Origin: an uncultured Ruminiclostridium sp.
GTDB taxonomy: Bacteria > Bacillota > Clostridia > Oscillospirales > Ruminococcaceae
Direction of reading: 5' to 3'
NCBI GenBank assembly: GCA_947623915.1
Contig: CANQIB010000009.1
Span: forward strand, 41,825 to 105,824
DNA length: 64,000 bases
Part shown: piece after piece, positions 9,478 through 19,547 of the stretch
Position numbering within the stretch: position 1 is the stretch's first letter
How the letters are laid out: every line of letters begins with the position of its first letter
Made by a program: the position numbers and the translations under genes
The notes under the pieces: generated by a model
Seen by the model: the letters and a program-made list of their open reading frames with translations, nothing else
Databases searched by the model: none
Told to the model about the DNA's origin: nothing

Positions 9478-11469
9478 TTGAAGAACAAAAAATTCGCGGT
9501 CGTTCTGATATCGGTATGCGTTGTCGCTGTCGTTTTGGCGGCGCTTTGGCTTATCGGAATATTCGGTTCGCACGCGGAAACATCTTCCGATACCTCCTCC
9601 CCCGCCGAGCAGTCCTCGCAGCCCGCGGAACAGCCCTCGGACGAGCGCACCGTGCTTGTTTATATGTGCGGCTCTAATCTGGAAACTAATTTCGGCGCGG
9701 CGACTAAAAACATCGCCGAAATGCTCACGGCGGAGCTTCCCGACGGCGTAAATCTGGTGTTGGAGACCGGCGGGGCGCGCAAATGGCGCAATTACGATAT
9801 TTCCGGCGACTGCCTTTCGCGCTATATTGTAAAAAACGGCGAGCTTGAACTGTTACAGACCGTCCCGCAGGACAACATGGGATACAAAGAGACCCTTTCG
9901 GATTTTCTGGAATACGGAACGACAAACTTCCCCGCTAAGAATACGGCGGTCATTTTGTGGGACCACGGCGGCGGCTGCATAAACGGCATGATCTCCGACG
10001 AAAACTACGGCAGCGGCTCGATAAGCATAGAGGATCTTCGCTTGGCGCTCACCGCAGTAAAAGAGCAAAGCGGCTGCCATATCGATTTGTTGGGAATGGA
10101 CGCCTGCCTGATGGGAAATTTTGAAACGGCATACGCCGTCAAAGACTGCTGTGATTACATGGTAGCCTCGGAGGAGATAGAGCCTACCGCAGGCTGGGAT
10201 TACGGCGCGCTGGTAACGGCGCTCGCCAGGGACAAGACTCTGTCCGGCGAGGCGCTGGGCAAAGCGATATGCGACGGTTTCGGCAAAAAATACGGACAGC
10301 CGGAGCAAAGCCCCTCTACCCTTTCGGTGATAGACCTATCGAAGATAGACGCCGTCAGCGACGCGCTGGACGCCTCCATCAAGAAAATATCCGAAAGCGG
10401 CGTTGACCTCACCTCGATAAGGAACATAGCGGACAGCGCGTTTCATTCCGTTCGGTGCGGCGCGAACTCCAAACGCGGCGGCTACAGCAACCTTATCGAC
10501 CTTGGCGACTTTGCCGAATATTACGGCAATCTCACTAACGAAAAGGAGCTTTGCGACGCGCTGGACGGCTGCGTGACATATGTTGTGAACAATAATATGT
10601 TGGCGGACTACGGCGGAATATCGTTTTACTATCCGATAAATTATACGGACAACGGATTTGCAAATTACTATGATAACATCTGCCCTTTAGCGTCGTATAA
10701 GGATTATTTAAAGCAAATGTTTTTAAATATGCCGGAAACCACGATAAAAGCGGAAAAAGCCGAGGTGACCGAAAACGGCGCTTTCAGCGTTACCATCACC
10801 GAGGACTCCCTGCCTTACGTTTTGAATAAGGAATACACCCTTGCCGAAATAATCGGCGGCGAAGGCTCCACAGCCATGAGAATACTCGGAACGGACAACG
10901 ATGTGGAGCGCACCGAGGACGGCAGGACTTTTATCAGCAATTTCCGAGGAGTTTGGCCCGCGCTGAACGGCTGTATAATGAATATAATCCCCGTCGGAAA
11001 AACCGATAAAGCAAATATTTACGAAGCGCCCGTGCGGGTCAACGGCGAGGATTGTCTGCTGAGATTTTCGTTCGTATTTGACGAAACGATGTTCAATAAC
11101 GGATATTACCAAGTCCTCGGAGTTTGGAACGGTATCGAAGAGGAAATAGGAATGGCGGACAAGGGGCTTAAACCTCTTGAGCCGGACGATGTGGTAGAGG
11201 TCTATTCCGTCTTTTTTGACTTTATGAGCGAAACGTTTTTGTCACTTCAACTCGTCAGCGTGCCGAAAAGCGAGGACGGCTACCAAATAACCGAAGAACC
11301 GCTCCAACAAAAGACCTACCTATACTCCTATTCGTTGAAAGATATTTACGGAAATTCCATCGATGATCTTCCGTCGGCTATGATGGAAATGACCAAAACG
11401 CCGGAGGAGCTTAAAGAACACCCGCTTCCCGACGGAACATATGCCGCCGAGGTAGTAAGTATAGAATAA
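9478..11469 (+). CDS. Clostripain-like (peptidase C11) membrane-anchored cysteine protease
   Basis: VLVYMCGSNLE, catalytic His ILWDHGGG, catalytic Cys LLGMDACLM; N-terminal hydrophobic anchor; TTG start with GGGAGG RBS. Confidence 0.9.
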   Translation: MKNKKFAVVLISVCVVAVVLAALWLIGIFGSHAETSSDTSSPAEQSSQPAEQPSDERTVLVYMCGSNLETNFGAATKNIAEMLTAELPDGVNLVLETGGARKWRNYDISGDCLSRYIVKNGELELLQTVPQDNMGYKETLSDFLEYGTTNFPAKNTAVILWDHGGGCINGMISDENYGSGSISIEDLRLALTAVKEQSGCHIDLLGMDACLMGNFETAYAVKDCCDYMVASEEIEPTAGWDYGALVTALARDKTLSGEALGKAICDGFGKKYGQPEQSPSTLSVIDLSKIDAVSDALDASIKKISESGVDLTSIRNIADSAFHSVRCGANSKRGGYSNLIDLGDFAEYYGNLTNEKELCDALDGCVTYVVNNNMLADYGGISFYYPINYTDNGFANYYDNICPLASYKDYLKQMFLNMPETTIKAEKAEVTENGAFSVTITEDSLPYVLNKEYTLAEIIGGEGSTAMRILGTDNDVERTEDGRTFISNFRGVWPALNGCIMNIIPVGKTDKANIYEAPVRVNGEDCLLRFSFVFDETMFNNGYYQVLGVWNGIEEEIGMADKGLKPLEPDDVVEVYSVFFDFMSETFLSLQLVSVPKSEDGYQITEEPLQQKTYLYSYSLKDIYGNSIDDLPSAMMEMTKTPEELKEHPLPDGTYAAEVVSIE

Positions 11470-11483
11470 AAATCCTTATGGGG

Positions 11484-11512
11484 TTGCAATTCGGCGGGAA
11501 ATATGTTATAAT
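11484..11512 (+). promoter_or_regulatory. Putative promoter
   Basis: TTGCAA-17 nt-TATAAT. Confidence 0.55.
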
Positions 11513-11552
11513 AAACGTAACAAAATCTGACAGATTTGGCGGGTGAAATAAT

Positions 11553-12113
11553 ATGAAAAAATTCATGATAGCTTTAGCTCTTATTCTGGTATGCGGCAGC
11601 ACGATGGTCGTGTTTTCCGTGCCTGAAAGAATACATTACGCATTTAACGGAATGGCGGGGTATGCTCCCGACCGATACGAACAGCTTGTCTCGGAATTGC
11701 CCAAGCGCACGCTGGACATCGACTTGTCCGACTTGCCAAAGACTCCTTTCACAGTCTATGCGTATGATGAAAACGTCCGCATAGAATTGGATTCGGTGGA
11801 TTTTCACGGGGACGGCTATACATTCAAATTTGTTTCCTACGGAGAAAGCTCCTTTTCGTCGGGAAGTATACTTCGCTTTGCGGACTGCGTCGAAGACCTG
11901 TATATAAACAACGATGACGGGGAGTTTATCTATCAGCTTACGGGTGAAGAAGGATTTAAACACGATACCTTCATCTACTATTTTGACCTGTATCCCAGCT
12001 CCGACAAGGTCAGCGAAAAGGATCTTGCCGAAATGCGCTTTACATTCACCGTCCCGATGGATATTACTTTGGTGAATTACAACAGGAAGCCGCTTATCAA
12101 AGTGTATTTTTGA
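11553..12113 (+). CDS. Hypothetical membrane-anchored/secreted protein
   Basis: 186-aa ORF with N-terminal hydrophobic signal/anchor; promoter upstream. Confidence 0.65.
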   Translation: MKKFMIALALILVCGSTMVVFSVPERIHYAFNGMAGYAPDRYEQLVSELPKRTLDIDLSDLPKTPFTVYAYDENVRIELDSVDFHGDGYTFKFVSYGESSFSSGSILRFADCVEDLYINNDDGEFIYQLTGEEGFKHDTFIYYFDLYPSSDKVSEKDLAEMRFTFTVPMDITLVNYNRKPLIKVYF

Positions 12114-12345
12114 TAAATTTGATATAATGATATATGGTCGGGTAGTATGACTAATCGAGGGCGAATATACTCACGGAAAAATCACATCTTTTTTAGAAAT
12201 ATATGCCGAGTAAAAAATCCCCATTTATAAAGCAAGCACAAATCAATAACTTATAAAAAGCACCGAAAGCACCGCCGTTAATTTTGATTTTTTCATAAAA
12301 TTTTCCCCTTATTCTTTAATAATACCGCAAATTGCGGCTGACCTG

Positions 12346-12969
12346 TCAAAATATATTTTTCAGCTCCGTAAGGCTTTCGACGGAACAGTCCGGCTCAAAT
12401 TCTTCCGATACAGGGCGCTGATAAACGGAAAACCCCTGCTTTATCCAAATCGTTTTCATTCCTAATTTTTTCGCCGGAAAAATGTCGTTATCCAGCCTGT
12501 CCCCTACCATAGCTGACTCGCGCGCTTGACATTCCGCCATATCCAGCGCTTTGTTAAAAATCTCAACATTCGGCTTGGAGCAGCCAAGCTCCGCCGACGC
12601 GGCAACAACATCTATGTACCGTAAAAGTCCCCACATTTCAAGGCGCTCGGCAGTTCCCGCGGATTGATTCGCGATAACTCCGAGCTTGTATCCTTTTTCC
12701 GTAAGATACCGCAAAACCTCTTTTGCGTCGGGATATGGTATCTCTTCTTCTTTATGCCACGGCGTTTTACTTAATCCGAAAAATCTAAACGCTTCCAAAT
12801 CGCCTCTCAGGTTCTGTTGGGCGAAAAATTTTCGCTTTTCCTGAAACTCTTCAAAGGAAATATCCGTACCGGCAACAGTCTCCTCTATGCGGCGCTCATA
12901 CGCTTTAGTTTCATCGACAAGCGTTGTTCCCACGTCAAAAAATATCCATCTTATCCCGCCGTTATCCAT
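12346..12969 (-). CDS. HAD family hydrolase
   Basis: FFDVGTTLVDE motif I and MVGDRLDNDIFPAKKLGMKTIWIKQG motif IV. Confidence 0.85.
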   Translation of the reverse strand: MDNGGIRWIFFDVGTTLVDETKAYERRIEETVAGTDISFEEFQEKRKFFAQQNLRGDLEAFRFFGLSKTPWHKEEEIPYPDAKEVLRYLTEKGYKLGVIANQSAGTAERLEMWGLLRYIDVVAASAELGCSKPNVEIFNKALDMAECQARESAMVGDRLDNDIFPAKKLGMKTIWIKQGFSVYQRPVSEEFEPDCSVESLTELKNIF

Positions 12970-13134
12970 AATTTTCTCCTTCCCCGTTGACGATAAACGG
13001 AAAATCTATTCTTCCTTTGAAACAAAATGTTTTATCGGTCCGTTCGGATAATATATCTATTCTTTCAGAAAGTCGTGATATACGGTCATCATGCGTGACC
13101 GAGCCAAAGTCGGGCAGTAGCAAAATTCTATCTA

Positions 13135-13959
13135 TTACTTCATCAAGCCTTTTTTCTTAGCATAGTCACAAATAAAAGAAACAAATGCAAATATCAACAA
13201 TATAAAGACAGACAGCATATCCCATACGTCAAAAACAGGCGTTTCTATCATTTTTGACAGTATCACATTGACAATGATCACGAACGGGATAATTAACAAA
13301 AAAGTTGTTCCTAAAGCAATTAGCTTTCTTTTTTTCCAAATACGGTTAAAAAGTACGGCTATTATCCATAAGAACACGATGGAAATTACCGCCATTACCG
13401 CGCCGACTGAAAATACTTCTTTCACTTTTATTAAATGGCTTAACAAAAACAAATAAGGAATGATAAAAACGCTTAATGATATTAAACTGACAACGACCCC
13501 TCTTTTCCCCAATATAATACTCGGAAAAGATATAACCCATGCAAAAACGATGGAGCTTATCGGGATCGGTGACCATGTTAAATTACCGGATATTGCGATA
13601 TTGCAAATAAGACATACCATTATCCCTATCAAAAGTGTTACTGAAAATAAAATAGAAATGATCACATTCCTTGTAATGTTATTTTCATCTTTTCTTTTCA
13701 AAGCGATCAAATTTTCATCCGCCTTTTTTTCAATGCTTTCCATGTCTATCTTCTCCCCGCTTAACAATTCGTTTACCGTGATCCCCAATATTTCGCAAAG
13801 CTCTAACATTATAGATGAATCGGGCATACTTTTACCTGTTTCCCATTTAGATACCGCCCTATCTGTAATGTTCAATTTTTCCGCCAACTGCGCTTGAGTC
13901 AGTTTTTTCTCTTTACGACATTTGGCAATGAATTTTCCTATCTCTGTCTGATCCATCAT
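13135..13959 (-). CDS. XRE-family HTH regulator with C-terminal transmembrane domain
   Basis: IGKFIAKCRKEKKLTQAQLAEKLNITDRAVSKWETGKSMPDSSIM, then several TM helices; AAAGGAGG RBS before ATG at 13959. Confidence 0.88.
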   Translation of the reverse strand: MMDQTEIGKFIAKCRKEKKLTQAQLAEKLNITDRAVSKWETGKSMPDSSIMLELCEILGITVNELLSGEKIDMESIEKKADENLIALKRKDENNITRNVIISILFSVTLLIGIMVCLICNIAISGNLTWSPIPISSIVFAWVISFPSIILGKRGVVVSLISLSVFIIPYLFLLSHLIKVKEVFSVGAVMAVISIVFLWIIAVLFNRIWKKRKLIALGTTFLLIIPFVIIVNVILSKMIETPVFDVWDMLSVFILLIFAFVSFICDYAKKKGLMK

Positions 13960-14152
13960 TTTTCCTCCTTTCGCCTTTAATGATACACCTAACTGTATGT
14001 TTTTCACACGAACCGATAGTCGAATCAGGAAAATCCAACTATCGGTTGGGATTTTTTGAGGTTTTTGTATTCGCTCCGCAGTCCGTCAACCGTTTATGTA
14101 TTACTTTTTCCGCTGCAACAGTACCGACTCGCGGTATGCGGAAACTTATCTC

Positions 14153-14737
14153 CTATACATTCAATTTCAGCTGATATTCTCGGTTCTCGATCATCCTCAT
14201 TGCCTCGTGCAAAATCGCAAGACAGTTTTCTTCGGTCTTCCTTAGATCCGTAAACATCTCTGAAATAATGGCGTCACATTCCTCCAACGCTTCCTCGTAC
14301 TGTAATTTCGTTAAATCATTCTGCCGATATGCTTCATCCAGTTCATCCTTGTCGTCGATCCTGATATCACCCTGCGGAGTAGCCATAACATCTAAATACT
14401 TGTCCCAATATACCGCAACACCGTCGCTGTCATATACATATTTTTCGATAACATCAACATACCATACCGATACGGAATGCCCCTTTTCACCTTCCGCAGG
14501 TTTAAACATTGCCGTGATAAGTCTCTTTTTTCCTTTAGGTATCAGTTGCAGCCAAACCATTCCGCCGCCCGTAACAGGAGCTTTTCCGGCTTTTTCAAAA
14601 TCCCAAAAATTTTGTTCTCCGTCTGTCAGCATAATTACGCTGACAAAGCCCCGAAAGAGCTCATTGTCCATGTCCATCTGATAGTACGGATAATGCTGAA
14701 ATCCCCATAAATCTCTGTTCAATCTTTTTGTTTTCAT
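14153..14737 (-). CDS. DUF402-like protein
   Basis: WYVDVIEKYVYDSDGVAVYWDKYLDVMATPQGDIRIDDKDELDEAY pattern as recalled for DUF402. Confidence 0.6.
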   Translation of the reverse strand: MKTKRLNRDLWGFQHYPYYQMDMDNELFRGFVSVIMLTDGEQNFWDFEKAGKAPVTGGGMVWLQLIPKGKKRLITAMFKPAEGEKGHSVSVWYVDVIEKYVYDSDGVAVYWDKYLDVMATPQGDIRIDDKDELDEAYRQNDLTKLQYEEALEECDAIISEMFTDLRKTEENCLAILHEAMRMIENREYQLKLNV

Positions 14738-14893
14738 TTCACTTTCCGCAATGCTCCTTTTTTTATTTGTCGTTGAAGTTATTTTAGCATATTACGGTTT
14801 TTCTGTCAACGTTCGTTTCGACGGCGAGATTTGACCCGATTTCAGCAAGGAAAAAGCTGATTATTAAAATAATACGTTTTTATGTAAAATCCA

Positions 14894-14922
14894 TTGAAAT
14901 ATTATGACAAAAAGTGTATAAT
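14894..14922 (+). promoter_or_regulatory. Promoter of the SWIM/MoxR/VWA operon
   Basis: TTGAAA-17 nt-TATAAT. Overlaps the ORF caller's start, so the real start is ATG 14969. Confidence 0.65.
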
Positions 14923-14968
14923 AAAATCAGCGGTTTTTTCATTTTTGACCATAAAAGGAGAATTCACA

Positions 14969-16432
14969 ATGAAAAACATTACGGAACAGCTGATTTTGTC
15001 GCTTGCGCCGAACCCTGCGGCAGCTGCAAACGGCAAAAAGATCTCGAATTCGGGCGGATTTATAAAGCTCTGCCGCTCGGCGGACGACACTTTCTTTATG
15101 GGCGAATGTAAGGGCAGCGGCAAAAATCCTTACATCACCTCGGCGGACTACATAGACGAAAATCACCCCGTTTTCCGCTGCTCGTGTCCGAGCAGACAAT
15201 TCCCGTGCAAGCACTCTCTGGGGCTTATGTACGAAATGATGTCGGACAAGACGTTTGAGGTGTGCGAAATTCCAGATGACATTATGTCAAAGCGGGCTAA
15301 GATCGCCGCAAAAGCCGATAAAGCGGCAAATGAAGACGCTGCCGAGGCTGCGGGAAAGGCTGCCGGTAAAACCGCCGCTAAAAAGACCTCTAATTCCGCG
15401 AAAATCAAAAAGCTGAAAAAGCAGCTTGAGGGGTTGGAGCTGTGCGAAAAAGCGGTCAAAGAGCTTATCTCGGCGGGTCTGGGGACTATGGGCGGCACTT
15501 CCCTGTCGAATTATCAAAATCTATCCAAGCAGTTCGGCGACTACTACCTTATCGGCATTCAAAGGCTGTTCAATCGTCTTATTATCGAGATAACCGAGTA
15601 TCGGAAGGATAACCTCGAACAGCATTACGACAACGCCATCGACGTGCTTGAAAAGCTGAATTCGCTTATCAAAAAATCTCGGAAATACATTACCGAAAAA
15701 ATAGAAAACGACGACCCTGCCGCAGACGATACTCCCCTTTACGAGGAGCTTGGCGGGAACTGGAAGCTGACCGAGCTTGAGGCTGTCGGGAAGTGCGAGA
15801 AAGACGTGCGTTTAACGCAGCTGTCGTTCAATGTGGCATACGACGAGGCTAGGAAAGAATTTATCGACACGGGGATTTGGGTCGACCTTAAAAACGGCAA
15901 GATTTTCCAAACCAAGAATTTTCGACCGCTTAAATCTCTCAAACACATCAAGGCGGACGATTCTGTATTCGGAGCGGTTAATGTACCGTCAATGGCGGTA
16001 TACCCCGGTGACGGAAATGTCCGCGTGCGGTGGGACGCAGCGGAATTTTCCGAGCTTTGCGGCGACGATTTTGAGAAGCTGCGCTCGTTTGCGGCTGATT
16101 CCGTCAAGGACGAAATAAAGAACATTCGGAATTTCCTGCAAAACGCCATGTCAAGTCCCGTGATCTACAAGCTGGTCGCATTTGCGGAGATCGGGAAAAT
16201 CGGCGATAAAACCGTTCTTAAAACCAAGGGCGGCGATTGCGTGGCTTTGTGCGATTTTTCGGAATTTGAACCCACGACCGATAAAATCGAGGCTCTGCCG
16301 GGGAAAAAATTCCTCAAAAACGGCGTTATGCTGTGCGGATTTCACTATGACCTTGCCGAACGCAGGATCGCCGCACAGCCGCTCTGCATTATCCCCGACG
16401 GCGAAAATTCTGTTGTAAGACTGCTTTACTAA
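14969..16432 (+). CDS. SWIM zinc-finger protein (YehQ-like)
   Basis: FRCSCPSRQFPCKHSLGL = CxCx(n)CxH SWIM motif; RBS AAAGGAG before ATG 14969. Confidence 0.85.
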   Translation: MKNITEQLILSLAPNPAAAANGKKISNSGGFIKLCRSADDTFFMGECKGSGKNPYITSADYIDENHPVFRCSCPSRQFPCKHSLGLMYEMMSDKTFEVCEIPDDIMSKRAKIAAKADKAANEDAAEAAGKAAGKTAAKKTSNSAKIKKLKKQLEGLELCEKAVKELISAGLGTMGGTSLSNYQNLSKQFGDYYLIGIQRLFNRLIIEITEYRKDNLEQHYDNAIDVLEKLNSLIKKSRKYITEKIENDDPAADDTPLYEELGGNWKLTELEAVGKCEKDVRLTQLSFNVAYDEARKEFIDTGIWVDLKNGKIFQTKNFRPLKSLKHIKADDSVFGAVNVPSMAVYPGDGNVRVRWDAAEFSELCGDDFEKLRSFAADSVKDEIKNIRNFLQNAMSSPVIYKLVAFAEIGKIGDKTVLKTKGGDCVALCDFSEFEPTTDKIEALPGKKFLKNGVMLCGFHYDLAERRIAAQPLCIIPDGENSVVRLLY

Positions 16433-16441
16433 AGGAGATCA

Positions 16442-16559
16442 AGTCTTGAAAATAAATTTTTAAGACTGTGAGTTTTGCGCTTTGCTGAGTACGGTCAGCA
16501 ATTTTGCTTCGCAAAACCGCACAAAAACTCGAAAGGAGAGATGCTTGCTTAGCAAGCAT
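16442..16559 (+). promoter_or_regulatory. Structured intergenic RNA element
   Basis: AGTCTT/AAGACT; GTTTTGCG/CGCAAAAC enclosing TGCTGA/TCAGCA; alternative TTTTGC/GCAAAA; ATGCTTGC-TTA-GCAAGCAT. Confidence 0.5.
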
Positions 16560-16569
16560 AATTATAATT

Positions 16570-18414
16570 ATGGATACTACACCTATTTTTGAACTTCGTC
16601 AACAGCTGCGCTCGGCGGCGATAGCGGGAGCAAACCTGCTTTCGGAAAATTTCAGGCTCAAAAAGGCTGTCGACGGGATAAGACCGCTTAAAGATGCGTC
16701 GCCCGTTTTCGGGAAGATATATGAGCTTTCAAGCAGCCTTGTTTCGGGGAAATGCGAGGACTTATCTGGAACGCTGCTCGATGCGCTGACACTTACGGAT
16801 TCCGTGACGGTGGCTCTCGCGGGATATGATGTTCAGGGGGAGCTTAAAGAAATTCCCGCGGCGGAGTTTTCGGCAAAGGTGACCGATGCGCCGTATTCAA
16901 AGCTCTCCGTGCTGATAAACGCGCTCACTAAACCCGGAAGCGGGCAGTACAACATCGTTCGGAAAGCTGTCGAGGAAAAATCCGAGTTGTTCGAGGACTA
17001 CCGTGTTAAACCCGCGCTTGTAAAGGGCTTGGGAGCGTCTTATTCCGACCTTGCGGATATGGTTTACGATATAATCGAGGGCATGGGAGAAGATATGGTC
17101 CCGCTGCTTGAAAAAGGCTTTGACCCCAAGGGCAAAAAGGAAACGATAAGGCGCATTACGCTTATAGATACCATCGGGAAAGGAAAAGCGAACGACTTTT
17201 ACCTTGAAAATATCCCTCTTGCAGAGAAAAATGCGAAAAAACTGCTTGTGCGCGCGCTGCGGCATGACGTGAACAACGCCGATAAACTTATAGAACTCAC
17301 CAAGACCGAAAAAGGCGCGGTCAAGGAGGAGGCGTTTTATACGCTTGCACGGCTTGACTGCGACAAGTCAAGGGAGTTCTTTGAGGAAATGGAAAAGAAA
17401 AAGCCGCAGGAAACGCTTGAGTATCTGCGGTTCAGCACCTCGGACTGGTCAAGCAGACTTTCCGCGAAGATAGGCAACCGTTTGCTTGACAACAACGACG
17501 GCGGAAGTTACAAAACCGACGGATACGGGGTACATATCGAATATGTCGCGTTCAGCGGGAAAACGGGCAAGGACGTTGCGGACTTTTTAAGGCGGGCTTG
17601 CGAAAAGCAAGGCGACAAGCAGGAAAAATTGTACATAAGAGGAATGGTCGACATTGCGCTTATGAATACCGCCGCTATGACGCAGGATAAGGATATGTGC
17701 GCTCTTGCAATGGAGTTTGCGCAAAAGTACCCCGACAGGACTTTTTCCGAGTCGGAATTTTATGCTATGGTGATCGGCACGGACGACTGCACGGATCTGC
17801 TTAAAAAGCGTATCCTCGAAACCAAAGAGTTTGTTAAAAACCATGAAAGAAACGGCGTTGCGGTGGGCTCGGCGATCACCAACATTGAGCATATAAAGCT
17901 CATAAACGGGAAATATTGCATGACCTACAAGCTGTATGACAGCCGCGACGCGGAGCCCTCGACGCATGAATACTACGTTATCCCGCTTGATCAGCCTATC
18001 CGCGAAAAATGGATAGATATGCTTATAAGCTGTGACTGGTATCAATCAGACCTGTTTTTGGAATACCTTTTCGACAAAGACGACAAGAAGATGTACGAAA
18101 AGGTCAAAAACCGCTATTTCAAGAAAATCCTCGATAACGAGGACACGCCGACGCGCTTGTGGATGATGGAGGCGTGCGGTATGCGGAATATCGAGGGTCT
18201 GGTATGCGAATTTTACAAGGCAAATCACATGAAATTCGCGAATAAATACAAGGACGCATACCTCATTTTAAGATTTATCAGCGCAGATTACGAATACCTG
18301 TGCAAGGAGATCGACGACCTCGAAAGCTACGCTAAAGCTAACAACATAACGCTGAACCTTGATCTAGAGGATATGCGACAGTATATAGAACACTACTGTA
18401 CAGAACAGCATTGA
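16570..18414 (+). CDS. HEAT-repeat-like helical protein
   Basis: MDTTPIFELRQQLRSAAIAGANLL...; repeated helical pairs (DTIGKGKANDFYL..., VKEEAFYTLARLDCDKSREFFEEM). Confidence 0.7.
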   Translation: MDTTPIFELRQQLRSAAIAGANLLSENFRLKKAVDGIRPLKDASPVFGKIYELSSSLVSGKCEDLSGTLLDALTLTDSVTVALAGYDVQGELKEIPAAEFSAKVTDAPYSKLSVLINALTKPGSGQYNIVRKAVEEKSELFEDYRVKPALVKGLGASYSDLADMVYDIIEGMGEDMVPLLEKGFDPKGKKETIRRITLIDTIGKGKANDFYLENIPLAEKNAKKLLVRALRHDVNNADKLIELTKTEKGAVKEEAFYTLARLDCDKSREFFEEMEKKKPQETLEYLRFSTSDWSSRLSAKIGNRLLDNNDGGSYKTDGYGVHIEYVAFSGKTGKDVADFLRRACEKQGDKQEKLYIRGMVDIALMNTAAMTQDKDMCALAMEFAQKYPDRTFSESEFYAMVIGTDDCTDLLKKRILETKEFVKNHERNGVAVGSAITNIEHIKLINGKYCMTYKLYDSRDAEPSTHEYYVIPLDQPIREKWIDMLISCDWYQSDLFLEYLFDKDDKKMYEKVKNRYFKKILDNEDTPTRLWMMEACGMRNIEGLVCEFYKANHMKFANKYKDAYLILRFISADYEYLCKEIDDLESYAKANNITLNLDLEDMRQYIEHYCTEQH

Positions 18415-18461
18415 CAGGCTGCCGCTAAAGCCTGAAAAATGACTTTTTATAGGAGAAAATT

Positions 18462-19547
18462 ATGGACAATTCGATTTTAAGGCTTCCGGCAGAGCAGCTC
18501 TTTGAGGAGGAGCTTAACGCGCTTATCAAAGCGGAAAAAGACCCCGTGCCGGAGGGTTGGAGAATGTCGCCGAAGTCGGTTAAAACCTACATCTGCGGCG
18601 GAAAAGTCGGGGAAACCGTTATCACACCGAAATACATCGGTCATGAGCGGCTTGTTGAGATAGCTATCGCAACGCTTGTAACCGACCGCGCTTTGCTCCT
18701 TATCGGCGAGCCCGGAACGGCGAAAAGCTGGCTGTCCGAGCATCTGACAGCGGCGATAAACGGAAATTCCTCCCGCGTTATACAAGGCACGGCAGGCACT
18801 ACCGAGGAGCAGATACGCTACTCTTGGAATTACGCTATGCTTATCGCAAACGGTCCGTCCGAGGCGGCTATGCTGAAAAGCCCGATATTTACGGCTATGG
18901 AGGACGGAGCTGTCGCACGCGTGGAAGAAATTTCGCGCTGTGCGTCGGAAGTTCAAGACACGCTTATTTCCCTGCTTTCGGAAAAACGTATAAGCGTACC
19001 TGAGCTTTCTCTCGAAGTTCCCGCAAAAAAGGGATTTTCGATAATCGCCACCGCAAACACCCGTGACAAGGGCGTAAACGATATGTCGGCGGCGCTTAAA
19101 AGGCGTTTCAATATCGTGGTGCTTCCCGCTCCCGAAACCCTTGAAGAGGAAATGAACATAGTAAAAACTCGTGTAGAACAGCTTTCGGGCAGCCTTGACT
19201 TGAACGCGGCTCTGCCGAAAGACGAGGTCATCGAAAAGATATGCACGATTTTCCGCGAGCTTAGAAACGGAGAAACTCTCGACAGAAAGCAAAAGGTCAA
19301 AACCACCGCGGGCGTTCTTTCTACCGCGGAGGCTATTTCCCTGCTTTGCAACAGCATGGCGCTTGCGGGCAGCTTCGGAAACGGCGAGATCTCCGACGAA
19401 GATATAGCGGCGGGACTTCAGGGAGCCGTCGTAAAAAACGACGACAAGGATCCCGTTGCGTGGAAGGAATACCTTGAAAACATAATGAAAAAGCGCGGTA
19501 TGGCGTGGAGCGGACTTTATAGGGCTTGCAGGGAGCTGAACGAATGA
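18462..19547 (+). CDS. MoxR-family AAA+ ATPase (YehL-like)
   Basis: Walker A LLIGEPGTAKSWLSEHL, Walker B region MEDGAVARVEEISRC, sensor 1 IIATANTRDKGVNDMSAALKRRFN. Confidence 0.92.
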   Translation: MDNSILRLPAEQLFEEELNALIKAEKDPVPEGWRMSPKSVKTYICGGKVGETVITPKYIGHERLVEIAIATLVTDRALLLIGEPGTAKSWLSEHLTAAINGNSSRVIQGTAGTTEEQIRYSWNYAMLIANGPSEAAMLKSPIFTAMEDGAVARVEEISRCASEVQDTLISLLSEKRISVPELSLEVPAKKGFSIIATANTRDKGVNDMSAALKRRFNIVVLPAPETLEEEMNIVKTRVEQLSGSLDLNAALPKDEVIEKICTIFRELRNGETLDRKQKVKTTAGVLSTAEAISLLCNSMALAGSFGNGEISDEDIAAGLQGAVVKNDDKDPVAWKEYLENIMKKRGMAWSGLYRACRELNE

